Source of the DNA: Tethya wilhelma
Taxonomy: Eukaryota > Porifera > Demospongiae > Tethyida > Tethyidae
NCBI GenBank assembly: GCA_964030475.1
Contig: CAXIPT010000043.1
Coordinates: 49,405-113,404, forward strand
Length of the DNA: 64,000 nt
Direction: 5' to 3'
In this document: positions 25,718-36,971 of the stretch, one piece after another
Layout: every line of letters starts with the position of its first letter
Numbering within the stretch: position 1 is the first letter of the stretch
Program-made: the position numbers and the translations under genes
The notes under the pieces: model-generated
Database searches by the model: none
Told to the model about the DNA's origin: nothing
What the model saw: only the letters and a program-made list of their open reading frames with translations

Positions 25718-26659
25718 GACTAAGGTCCTTAATGAACGTTTTAAAAAAGTTCTGAAAACAAATGTAGCACTAGACTAAGCATGAATACTTTAGTTTTAGT
25801 GTAGTCAATTCTAGTCTATTCAGTTCTTTAATTATGGACATGCATTATTGTTAGAAAAGAAGGAACTCATGCATGAGCTCATGTATACAATAATAATATT
25901 ATTCATGTTTGTATTTTAGGTCATTGTGATTAATAATATTATTGTGAGAATACGTAACTGTTCAGTTGATCATATCTGGTGCATGCACCTTAAAGGCTTC
26001 GGCATTATTTATTGGTGCCATAATTATAGTCTCAACTATTATGGTTTGGATATTGTTTAGGCTATAATTTTAATTTGAAAGATTCACACTCAGAAACTGC
26101 ATTTTTTTTTCACTCAAGCACATGCATGCTTGGAACTTTGATTTCCAAAATAATCATGCTTTTATCACTATTCATTTTATTACAATATTATAGATTACTT
26201 AATTGAATGCTGTAGAGAGGCTGCATAGTGGGCCCAGAATTGCTATAATCTCAATAATGATACACACTAAAACTAGTCTTGCAATGAGCTGGAGAGACAT
26301 ATTATGGCATCCATATACATAGACAATTGCACGTTGCTTTATATACCATTTGATTATAATTAGTCTTTGAGTAATTATTTTGTCAAATCAATGCAACAAC
26401 ACAAATTAACTTAAGGTAAACAAAAGTATTTACAAGTAAGGTATACATTAGAAAGTTGTACATTCAACAGTTTGTCAATTAACAACTCTTTAAGCACAAA
26501 GGGAACATCCCATGCATAACACTGGGTTAGATTATATTTTGTTCGTGGTCACATGTTTACCACCAAACACAGAGTAAATGTGCTAGTATGTATTCACCAA
26601 TAATATCAGAACAAGATCAAGAGCTATTTATTAACACAATGAGGTGGAAACACAGTCAA
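25718..26659. other. 3' flank of gene A, no gene seen
   Basis: AT-rich. Contains a phrase shared with other family flanks (GCTGCATAGTGGGCCCAG near 26220; also near 19842 and 28203), which shows that the duplicated unit extends beyond the gene. Confidence 0.5.
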
Positions 26660-27545
26660 ACACTATAAATAAATCACCGGTCAAGTAGAGCAGTAGACAA
26701 CTGCTTCAATAAGATAATTGCATGCCAGTCATAGGGATCGAGATCATGGTGCTCATGACTATTGCACTAGTGATTGCAACTGTTGACCTCAGAGCCTGTA
26801 CTATACAAATGCTGTGGGCGTATATATATACCACTTCTTTTTCTGCTTCTTATACTTGGGTTGTGATTCTATCGTAAGTGTATACACACTATTCTAAGTT
26901 TTATTTCTACTATCACCATCAACCCCATGCATGCAATATTTCCATTATATGTAACATTGTGATTTCTGTGCTCTGTGCAGTTGTTTATGAATAGGATGTT
27001 AATTCCATGGTGTTTCAAGTGGTTGTGATACCAAAATCCAAGTGTACGAACGAGACGGCACAGGAATTGACTTCCTTAATAATTTATTGATGGTACCTTT
27101 CTTCTCTTTAAAGGTAAGGTACCATAAAATGGTACGTGTACACTGTTAAATTTTGGTGTGTAAAAACGAAAGCAAAACTACACACTTTAAACAAAGTGTG
27201 CTACTGCCACATGTAAACTGTCCCCAAAAAGTACACACTTCACTTAACGTGCTACTTCCACATGGAAAGTGTCACCAAAAACTACGCACTTTGTTTTTTA
27301 ATACACCAAAATTTAACAGTGTACATGGCTTGTAGCAATACAAAATACAAACTATTAACATAATAATAATAATTATTATAATAAAGAAACATAATAAACA
27401 TATTATTACATAATGATTATTTTTTTTTATTTTCTGTTAACAACAATAAGAGAAGTATGCACCTCACGGGACGTAGCTCCTTGTAGCTCTTTTCATACAG
27501 ACTGTGAGTCTTTCAAACCTCAAGCCAAGAACATGCAGCCAAGAA
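26660..27545 (+). pseudogene. Relic of ten-cysteine secreted protein (promoter, exons 1-3)
   Basis: A degenerate promoter (ACACTATAAATAAATC, about 26663) is followed by a decayed exon 1 (ATGGTGCTCATGACTATTGC at 26747, without the usual MQLFIQG start and without RRKR). Then come a shifted exon 2 (about 26995-27095) and a truncated exon 3 (about 27450-27545). A 181-bp transposon sits between exons 2 and 3. Frames are broken, so no product is expected. Confidence 0.8.
27141..27321. mobile_element. 181-bp MITE with TA target duplication
   Basis: Terminal inverted repeats CACTGTTAAATTTTGGTGT and complement, flanked by TA on both sides, as Tc1/mariner-type insertions are. The partner segment near 18545-18565 reads GGTGTGTACATGCATGG with a single TA and no insert. 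The interior holds near-repeats of CACACTTTAAACAAAGTGTGCTAC type and no gene. Confidence 0.85.
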
Positions 27546-28437
27546 CTTTTCTAGAGGGTTGTGATCAGTACAATATTTTTGTATAGTAATTACTACAAAA
27601 GTGGTCATGCATTCATACTGACTGTTACCGTAGTACTGCTCCATAGTAGCCCTAACCTCATTCCCAGGCTCCTTTTTCATAAGAAATATTTGCAATGGGG
27701 GAGCCTGGGAACAAGCCTGGCTATAGTAACAGGAAACTAGATATTAGTCTAAGAATGTAATACAGTGTATCAAAAATATTATAACAGATCCATTAATTTT
27801 AATTTAGCAGTAATTATACCCATAACAATAATAGATGGAAATTAATAATTAATAACAATTTGGAATCGTTGCTACTGAAAGATTCCAAAAAATTGTGTCT
27901 ACATGTACATCAAAGAATATTAATTCCAGAAACTCCATCAAAGCTTGTAGTTTCTAAATTCTACATAATCATACTTATTGAGTTTCTAGTTAGTGAATAT
28001 AAGGAGTGTTAATAAGCATATAATATTCAACTGTTCTGTGAAAATTAAATACCATCATCACTATATTGTTGTCACTGTGTGAGTACCATATCATATTTCA
28101 GTTTTACCATAAACATAGAAACCATGTATATATAACTCCAGCATCTCATACTCTTATCACTATTCATTGTATTACATAGATTATTTGAATGCTGTTGAGA
28201 GGCTGCATAGTGTGCCCAGGTACTATCACAAACATTATAACAAAATTACTATAATCCCAATAATGACACACACTATATAAAACTAGTCTCTCATGACAAT
28301 AATATATTATGAGCTGGAGAGACATAGTATGGCATCTATAACCTTAACCATAGACAACTGCACTTTGTTATACCGTTTATAAAAATAATAATAAAAAAAT
28401 TATGAATAATAAAATTATGTAGAAGTTAACATTATTA

Positions 28438-30321
28438 CTACTGTTTCCAATGGTATACTAGCTTTATAGAATTGAAGTCAAACACTTGCATTGTCTGAAA
28501 CCCGAAGTTACTTGCTGCAATTAAAAACTCACATAGTGCTGCATAGCTGTAAGCTACATGACTGTTAAGGCATAGTTACTTTGGGGATTGGGAGGGGGGA
28601 CTATACTTTAAGGCCTGAAGGTATCTAAATAGCATGGAAACATTGCAAAGACCAGATTAGATTACTGTATTTGTGACAATTATACCTAATAATACTTTTA
28701 CTCAGCAATAAAGAAGATACAATTTGGTTCGCAGAAGTATGTATGCTGTATAGCAAAATAGAAAAATACCACGACTACCAGTACTTGAGCAGCTAGCATT
28801 CCACACCGGAAATTTAATGAAATCTTTTCCTGTAATAAACGTACACACACACTTAAGTTAAAAGCAATGAAAACAGTGTTACAGTTACATAATAAATATA
28901 TCTCATAAATTCTGCAAAAAGTGTATCACATTATTTTGACATACCAGTGATGTAAGTGAACATTCTCCAAAGAAAAGTGGTGTACTGAACATAACTAAAA
29001 AGGTGATCATGTGCAATAGTGATACCGCAAGAAATATAATCCAGGTAAAGAGGTGAATATCTGTGGAGAAAGATGAAAGTAGTAGTAAGGTATTATTATT
29101 ATTATCACATGTAAAAATATTATAGATATATAGCTCACTAGAGTCTGATCAAATTCTATAGCTATAGACTGTAGCCTCGTTTACTATGGCCCTGAAGGTT
29201 CAATTGATTTTGCTAACCTTTTTTTTTTATCTAAGCTATTTTTATCCCCTTCTAAACCGTTTTAAAGTCATTTAAGCCATTTGCTAAGCAGTTTTCGTCT
29301 AAGCCATTTTCGTATAATAAGCTATTTTATCAAAGAGGTTTCCGTGTATAGTAAGTGCCACTGGTTTTCTGGCTTTACCCTCTCCTTTTCTGGAGGATGG
29401 TTCTACTAGGAATTCATTAGTTTTATACTACACTAGGCCAGACCACCTATGCAGTGCATGTTTGCTCATGCTCATGTACCCATGTCAGTTATGACTGTCA
29501 CAATAACAGCCTGCATGGAAATGAGGCTTTAAGATAAGAATTATTATTATTATTATCTATTACTCAACCTTTAAATTACTAAGCACGTGTGCATGTCCAA
29601 CAATGCATCAGAGTTGTTTAGAGATTTTAGCTGTGTAAAGTGTAATCAAGTAAAAAAAAAACATTCTCAAGTGGGGTCTCGTATATATTATAATAGCTAT
29701 CTCACCATGTAAGTTGAACGTCAACATAATACTAACTTGCAACCAACAAAATTAATAACCATCCTGCCACTATTGCACTCCAAATAATATTAATAGAGGA
29801 GCAATGAAAATAGGCAGTGCTGTCTACAAAGAGTTATGATTATGTTGTTAGTTATGAAATTAAAGTTAATAATTGTGAACACAACAAGTACACATGTATA
29901 GCTATTGCTAAGGTTTTTGTTAAACTTGTGGATACTGCTGAAATAGTAGGGAAGTATATAGAACTTCAATTTTTACTAAGAATAATAATTGTATCGAATT
30001 CTGTGGTTGCACAGACCAAGTATTTCCAAGTGTAGTAACATTAGTAAGTGTTTTCTGACCACAAAAATTTATTTACATCTGGTGCCACCTTGTATGTGAT
30101 TAAAAGTCTATACAATCATGTATGCAATAGTTACTCACTCGAATGCTCCTTAGAGCTTATGTAGGTTACAGTGTACAGCAGGAAAAGTTCTGATGAGCCT
30201 AGTAACAAATTCAATTTATTCAGCGCTCTGTACCCCTTTTTCCCGGATACAAAGTGTGGTCTCTTCTTAACAAAATATTTGTAATAAACAAATGTGTTCA
30301 TCATCCTGGGAAATGTAGTGA
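28438..30321 (-). CDS. PGAP2/FRAG1-like membrane protein, copy C (5' end missing)
   Basis: Exons 30139-30321 (exon 2, cut by the N at 30322), 28945-29060, 28721-28829 and 28438-28553 are all open. They have the same lengths (116, 109, 116) as copy A exons 3-5 and keep the splice sites. The visible part runs from FPRMMNTFVYYKYFVKKRPH to the same SYSYAALCEFLIAASNFGF C-terminus. Exon 1 and the first part of exon 2 are not in the window, because the contig ends there. The protein is nearly identical to copy A, so a recent duplication is likely. I see no disabling change in the exons present. Confidence 0.8.
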
Positions 30322-30322
30322 N
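30322..30322. other. Contig join (single N)
   Basis: Sequence changes abruptly here from PGAP2-like exon 2 to a collagen 3' flank, so the N stands for a gap of unknown size. Confidence 0.8.
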
Positions 30323-30530
30323 GGCCATTAACATAACTATGAAAACTGCTTAAACTATAAGAAAATATAAGATTAAGTACTATACGATTTTATATAATAT
30401 TTTATTAATTATAATTTTACCAATGTTTTGATAGAAGCAAAAAATTATTATAAGCTACAGACAGATATATTACTTCATACAGTCATAAACTAAGATGCAA
30501 CAATACAGATCATAAATAATTATGTCAAAA
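30323..30530 (+). repeat. Copy of the short-chain collagen 3' flank
   Basis: Matches 17409-17605 (AAACTGCTTAAACTATAAGA, ACTTCATACAGTCATAAACT, AACAATACAGATCATAAATA) with small changes. Only the flank is present; the gene itself would lie left of the join at 30322. Confidence 0.75.
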
Positions 30531-31486
30531 TCTTTTCACTTATAATCATTTTTTAGCCTTAGGTATAGAAAGAGGGAAATTTATTTCCATATAATTTAGT
30601 TGCAACTACATGTGCAATACATTTGGTGGAGTCATACAAATGTAGGAGTGTGTTATTATGCTTGGTGGCCTTGTGGCGGCATGATGTCATTAAATGGCTA
30701 TATTTGATAAAGAGTACAACTGCATACTTGCAATCGTTGTCATCTACAGTTTGGTTCTAATACAAGGTTAGTCAAAGCAACATGCTATCCTAATGATGAA
30801 GATCACCACCATTCATCTTCGATCACTACAGGTGTGCCAGTGAATGTGTATCCATCTCTCTCTTGCTGTGCATTTGCTATTAACAATTCGATAAACATTC
30901 CATTGGTAGTACTGCTACACATGCACTATAATACCCTGGAATGATCCATGCATGAATGCATGTACAAACTTTATCATAGTATTACACATTTTACCAAAAG
31001 GAACCATACAAATTAATTAAAACACACTAAGAAGTATCCAAAGATAAAACTCAACAGTGCACTGGGCCAAGAGCTTAATGTAAACATCTAAAGCCACAAC
31101 TCACATAATTTTAATTATAATCAATACACTGGCATACATACATCTGGCTATAATAATTCTACATAATAATAATAAGCATAAACTATTAAAACTATTATTA
31201 TCGTCATACAATGTATATAACTTTTCTAAAGTAAGTGCACTTGTGAACATATCTCAGATTAATATAAGTCTGTATCATAAAATAATTACTGTAACAGTAC
31301 TATCTCTTTTATTATAATATACCACAGTATAGTAGGATCGTATACAAGGAGTATAGACTAGGGCTATTATCAAGAGTGCGAGTGATCTATGGAATGTCAT
31401 CCTATCTATATACTACATGTATGTACGCGTACGTGTGGAAAAAGATGCAAAATTATAATTACAGTTTGGCTTTTTATTCATGCCTC
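30531..31486. other. No gene recognised
   Basis: AT-rich sequence between the collagen flank and the lipoxygenase exon. No conserved frame seen. Confidence 0.5.
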
Positions 31487-31666
31487 TTAAATTGTAATAC
31501 TGTTTGGAATTTTACATGGTAGCATAAATGTGTAAGGTATATCCAGCTTCTGGTTCCTTTGGCGAATATCAATACCAATATCATCCAAATCTTTTTTGAA
31601 TGCTACAATGAGATGTTGGACGATTGGCTCAGAAAATAGACCAGATGGGTAGTCACCAAGATAGAT
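31487..31666 (-). CDS. Lipoxygenase, C-terminal exon only
   Basis: A single 180-bp exon after a TTATAG acceptor encodes 59 residues and a stop. It has the hallmarks of the animal lipoxygenase C-terminus: YLGDYPSGLFSEP, then AFKKDLDDIGIDIRQRN, LDIPYTFMLP and the ending IPNSITI. The final isoleucine supplies a carboxylate ligand to the catalytic iron in this family. Lipoxygenases add oxygen to polyunsaturated fatty acids. The rest of the gene would lie to the right on the minus strand, but that side reaches a foldback repeat and the N at 31995, so the other exons are missing from the window. Whether the gene is whole elsewhere is not visible. Confidence 0.85.
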   Translation of the reverse strand: MYLGDYPSGLFSEPIVQHLIVAFKKDLDDIGIDIRQRNQKLDIPYTFMLPCKIPNSITI

Positions 31667-31884
31667 CTATAACAATAATTAAATTATAGTTTGCATACAA
31701 TAATATTATTATTATTCATGACTTTTAACAATTATATTAATATTATACCAGTGCATGGTGATCTCACAATACAAACCTAAGATCTGAACAAGAATTTAAG
31801 CTTCCTATACCAATTATGCATGCAGTCTATCCCATAATTATAGACTTAATTTTACAACAGAAGTTGGGACATTATTAAGGTAAT

Positions 31885-31994
31885 ACAAGTAGTAAAAATT
31901 TCAAAAAAAATAAACAGTGTAGGAATGGGCAGTGCTGTAAAAAATATTGGAACAAGGAATGGTCTCAATTTCGGCACATGACTACTTCATTTTC
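31885..31994. mobile_element. Single arm of the foldback transposon
   Basis: One 110-bp arm (ACAAGTAGTAAAAATTTC to TGACTACTTCATTTTC) ending at the N at 31995. It is probably the outer arm of the reversed element to its right, or a separate copy broken at the join. Confidence 0.7.
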
Positions 31995-31995
31995 N

Positions 31996-32729
31996 CATTT
32001 CCAGAGCCCCAGAATTTGTTGAGCCAACTTTGATAGCACAAAGTAAGTTCTTTTCATGGGTACTACATTCCTTGACACTCGCTTTCATCATAAATAGGCC
32101 TAAACAAGAACTAGAAAGCTTTGAAACTTAGCGTATAAATTCATGTACTACAATGCAGCCATCTTTGTAGGTAGAGTTCAAAGGTCATCTATCCACGTGG
32201 CATTACTATGCGCATGCGCATTAGCCTCTTGCAGCATAATGTAGTGCATGTATAGCTGCTACTCAAGCTTTTTGTACGGACTAACCAGTCTCTAATAGTC
32301 TCCACACTGTAGTGTTGAAAAAAGTGCATGAACAAGTAGTAAAAATTTCAAAAAAATAAGCAGTGTAGGAATGGGCAGTGCATTAAAAAGTATTGGAACA
32401 AGGCAGGGTCTCAATTTCGGCACATGACTACTTCATTTTTATGCTCAACTCTTGGCCGGCAATCTAATTTAAGTTATATACCTGTCTGTTATAGTTTACT
32501 CTATTGCTTTAGTAGCCAAGTGATTAGCTACATTACTGAGAAATTCGAACCAATGCAATGAATAAGCTACAGTACTATTGTACAGATCATCGCAACACAA
32601 CACTATGAAGGATCAAGAATAAAAATGAAGTAGTCATGTGCCGAAATTGAGACCCTGCCTTGTTCCAATACTTTTTAATGCACTGCCCATTCCTACACTG
32701 CTTATTTTTTTGAAATTTTTACTACTTGT
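31996..32729 (-). mobile_element. Foldback transposon with tail, copy 3 (reversed)
   Basis: Same parts as copies 1 and 2 but on the opposite strand: tail about 32000-32331 (with TGCGCATGCGCA), then arms 32332-32440 and about 32618-32729. The right flank (CAGAACAAGATCAAGAGCTA) matches DNA upstream of the relic at 26660, where no element is inserted. Confidence 0.8.
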
Positions 32730-32879
32730 CAGAACAAGATCAAGAGCTACTTATTAACACAATGATGTAGAAACACAGTCAAAAGGAAAGCACAAGTCCC
32801 AAAGGGCAGTTCATGATCACTCACAGACAACTGCATGCTTTAACAATTTTTTGCAAATCCGGTGAACGGGAAATTTGTC

Positions 32880-33415
32880 TGATCAATCTTGCAATAGTTA
32901 CTCTCCATTCAAGAAGTGGTGCTCATGGCCATTGTTGCACTAGCTAGTAGCTGCAACTGTTCAGCTCAGAGGCACAGACGCTGTAAGTGTACACTAGTTA
33001 GAATGGATTGTGATGGTCATAATAATTAGTCTATACACTCATAACTTTTACTGTCACAATCACAAAATTTCATGTATAATGACATTGTATATAAATATTA
33101 TATAATATTATTTTTTTTGCTCTGTGCAGTTGTTTCTGAACAGGATGTTGGTATTTCAAGTGGTTGTGATGCTAAAATCAAAGTGTACCAGTAGCTATAT
33201 AGGACAGCACTGGAATTAACTTCCTTACTTGTGTGTACAATTTAATGGCTTGTAGCAATACAAAAATACAAACTAAACATAATAATAATAATTATACTAA
33301 AGAAACATAATAGACAATGTCATAATATTACATAATAATTATTATCTTTTAACAACAATAGGAGAAGTATGCACCTCGCGGGACGTAGCTCCTTGTAGCT
33401 CTTTACGTACAGTGC
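32880..33415 (+). pseudogene. Relic of ten-cysteine secreted protein (exons 1-3)
   Basis: Exon 1 is recognisable (GTGGTGCTCATGGCCATTGT ... AGACGCTGTAAGTG, about 32920-32985) but has a 4-bp insertion (CTAG) that breaks the frame. Exon 2 (about 33128-33240) has lost KRDGSG to changes including an in-frame stop. Exon 3 (33360-33412) is cut short after CCTTGTAGCTCTTTACG. Confidence 0.8.
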
Positions 33416-33829
33416 TACTGAACGATTCCAAAATTACTTCTACTTCAATGAATATTCCAGAAACTTGACCAAAGCTTGTAGTTTCTAAATTTTACAATCA
33501 TAATAATAAAAATTATATGCTTATTGAGTTTCTAGTTACTGGAATACGAGAAGTGTTCATTAGTGTATAATATTCAACTGTTCTGTGAAAATTAAATACC
33601 ATCTTCACTATTTGTGTGAATATCATATCATATTTCAGTTGTACTATAAACATAGTAACCATGTAACGTTATAACTCTCACATCTTACAATACCTTACAA
33701 TATGTCACATCAAGAATTCACTAAGCTCTAACTGCATAACCTAACTCACACAGATAAGTCACTAATGACAATCATAATTTTTTTGAACTCTGAAAACAGA
33801 GTTATCCTGATTAACAGATGTGGAAACAC

Positions 33830-33837
33830 TATAAATA
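33830..33837 (+). promoter_or_regulatory. TATA box of secreted-protein gene B
   Basis: TATAAATA within ACACTATAAATAGGTGAGCA, 102 bp before the start codon, followed by the conserved family leader. Confidence 0.75.
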
Positions 33838-33931
33838 GGTGAGCACTAGTCCAGAACAGCACTTCGCTCAATTATCGAACAACTGCTTCAATTGGATATT
33901 CACCAAACAACTCAAAGTGACCTCATCAATC

Positions 33932-35000
33932 ATGCAACTGTTCATTCAAGGAGTGGTGCTCATGACTATTGTTGCACTAGTGGCAGCAACCGTTGACCTC
34001 AAAGTTGATGGTACTGGGAGGCGTAAACGCTGTAAGTGTAGAAAATGGTACAATGCTCAGTGCATGATTATATACATTTGATTGTATAATTATTATTTCT
34101 CTGCTCTGCAGTTGTTTATGAACAGGATGTTGGTATTCCAAGTGGTTGTGATACCAAAATTGAAGTGGACAAACGTGATGGCAGTGGAATTGATTTCCTA
34201 ACTTGTGTGAACAATGGTTTGTAATAATATGGAATACACTAAGCATTATTACAGAAATTTTTCTTGCTTTTGCACACATTATCAAATAGGAGAAGTATGT
34301 ACCTCACGAGATGTAGATCCTTGTAGTACCTTGCGTAAAGACTGTGAGTCTTTCAAATCTCCAGCAGATGAGGCTTTTGCAAAAATGTTTCCAAAAGCAT
34401 ATGCTCAAGTGTGTGTAGAACCGTTGACAAATGTACAGTGCCTCTATACTGATGTTGAATATGAAACTTGTGCAGAAGCAAAAACAAGTAAGTTTTATGA
34501 TTATGTATGTATGTCCACGAAGAAAGTTATAGTTTCTCAGCCTCACTATATTATGCAATTAGTTGTAACGTGCATAATAATAATTATGCATAGGGTCAAT
34601 TACAAAGCAAATTAAAATGCATGTGAAGAGCTTTGTATTTCCTTTGAAAAAGGCAGAGAATTTATTGTATAGTTATACACTAGGCAGCTGGCTAAGCATT
34701 GACTATACTCTTACTTACACAATAATTTTGGTGCACTCAAATTTAAGGATATTGATGTTTAATTTCAGTGGGTGCAAATGAAATCTGCATCACTCTTAGC
34801 AATGGAGAAGAGGAATGTGCTGAGAGTAAGTTACTAAATTTTTTTTGACCCTTGAATGAGTATACTTATAAAGTTTGAATCGATTGCTTCCAGTTCCACA
34901 AGAAATCCTTGCTCAAGTTATGCTGCAAAATGCAGAGGAAAAGTATGCAAAGGCCAATGGTGGTGACAAGCTGCCCCAGTACAGGCCAAACAGGAACTAA
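33932..35000 (+). CDS. Ten-cysteine secreted protein with RRKR processing site, copy B
   Basis: Exons 33932-34031, 34112-34216, 34290-34487, 34769-34825 and 34894-35000 give 188 residues. RRKR is at residues 30-33, and the mature part starts FVYEQDVGIPSGCD. Exon 3 is six bases longer than in the other copies (VEPLTNVQC instead of VESNVQC), the only length change in the cysteine-rich core. The C-terminal tail carries an extra GGD before KLPQYRPNRN. All ten cysteines and every splice site are kept. A GTG-led upstream frame continuous with the start exists, but the first in-frame ATG is the one used in all four copies. Confidence 0.88.
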
Positions 35001-36869
35001 GGTTGAACTCAACAACATTGAAGCTTAAAAATTAATAGTTTTGAAACTTATATTTAGGCCAAATGTGCACTGTTTTAGTAGTAAATTTTTAATGATAGAG
35101 AGACTACGTATTTAATATTTTTTTGTTAGGAACTTAGCAAATATTATAGGCATGAAAAATATTGTCATGTAGCTAGGCCATTCTAACAGTTCAATTATTA
35201 TTAAAATAGTTATTGGTATAATTATAATGCATCATTAAGTTATGAAAGTTTGCAATGCCTTTCCATGGCTATTAACAGATTCATCCTTATAGAGCTCTAG
35301 TCTTCAATGCAAAACAACCTGCTTCAGGCTATAGCTATCATGCATTATTAGTCAATATTGTGTGGACAAACAGATACCATACCTACTGAGAGATTAAGTA
35401 TTTTAGCTCTGAAAGTGGAATTTTCACAGCATAGAATCAAACTGCAAATTGCATGACAATGTCATACATTCAAGCTGTAACAGCATACACCTGTCACATT
35501 ATAATGATGACTTACAGTGTTGGGTAGTGGAAACAACTGTTGACTTCATGCAAACAAAGTTATCACATGAACAGAGGATATATAGTCCAGTTCATATTTA
35601 TATAATACAATTATCCATCCCAGCCGCTACTATGTTTGAGAAGGCTGATTGTAGATTGTACTTTTAGCAATAATGTTATGTTCATTGATCCACACATTAT
35701 AATACCTGACTGCCTAGAGAGTTGCTGACTAGAAAAGTGCTTGGTCAGGTGCTGAGTATAATAAGTTGTTGTAATTTTGTAGTTGTAAGTGTACACATTG
35801 AACGATGGCCACATTTTACTGAAGCTTGTTGCAAAGAGAATCAGTTAATATCACCTTTAGTATCCTTTTACTGCCAAGCACTCATAACTACGTAAAATTA
35901 ATACTAATTAAACTTGAACAAGCTCTGAAACTTAGATTTCAGGTACATGTACCTCTATATGTACATTATTATTCTCAAAAGCAAATAACTGGTGTACAGA
36001 CTGAAATGACTACTATAGTACTAACACTGTGATTACGTGCAATTAATAGGCCAATTTAACAATCCTGCACGTTAGAATCTACTCTAACCGATGCACTTTG
36101 CAATTATTAGTTTAGCTATTAATATCACTACCTTTTTAGTAGCCAGACCTTCAAATGCATACACCATAATATTTTGCCCATATAGATCTAATATCCAGTT
36201 GACATATATACTTGTCACGTCTCACAAGTACTATGCATGCCACCATCTAGGCTAGCTATATGCTAGCGCCATGCCAAAAAGCATCTTCCTGAGAAAATAA
36301 CTGGAAACCATATTATTGTGTCAAGAATCACATGCTTTATCAATATTTAGAACTGGAAAATCAATGCAACTCTTGGAATTATCATTAAGCAAAACTCGAA
36401 GTGCTAGAATTGCACTCAGCTATAGCTACTAAGTAAACTGATTCCAGAAAGTGAGCTTAACATGACATTCAATTTGTATAGTCTTCAATTTGTTGATAAA
36501 ATAGAATTCCAGATACTCCATCAAAGCCTTCTAAATAAAAATCTATCTTATTGAGCTTCTAGTTTCTGGAATATGAGGAGTTATTGGTATTATTATGTTA
36601 GGCAAATATTTGGAGGTAATTAACTAAACAGATTATTCTGTGAAAATGCCATCATCACTGTGATACTTTTAAATTAGTGTTGACTGTTAAAGTGTGCATA
36701 TCATATCATGTTTCATTCGTACAAAACACAGTAACCATGTAGCACCAGACGTATAAATTGCATACTTTAACTTTCCATAATAATAGCATACCATAACACA
36801 TACAGATGATGTAGTTAATTATTTTTTCTCTGAACATGATCTTATTACTCCTAGCTGGTTGTGGAACAC
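35001..36869. other. Spacer between genes B and C
   Basis: No gene seen; short open frames here have no conserved features. The block at about 36060-36400 (TAGCCAGACCTTCAAATGCA, CTTGTCACGTCTCACAAGTA) is related to 40800-41040 and so belongs to the duplicated upstream region of the secreted-protein genes. Confidence 0.5.
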
Positions 36870-36877
36870 TATAAATA
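36870..36877 (+). promoter_or_regulatory. TATA box of secreted-protein gene C
   Basis: TATAAATA within GAACACTATAAATAGAGGAG, 102 bp before the start codon, followed by the conserved family leader. Confidence 0.75.
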
Positions 36878-36971
36878 GAGGAGGGCTAATTCAGAACAAC
36901 ACTTCACTCAATTTTTAGACAACTGCTTCAATTGGATATTCACCAAATAGCTCAAAGGGACCTCATCAATC

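Larger units (their letters stand above)
26921..30321. repeat. Segmental duplication, copy 2 (partner 18332-22430)
   Basis: Collinear with copy 1 from CATCAACCCCATGCATGCA onward, and cut at the contig join at 30322 inside PGAP2-like exon 2. Confidence 0.85.
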
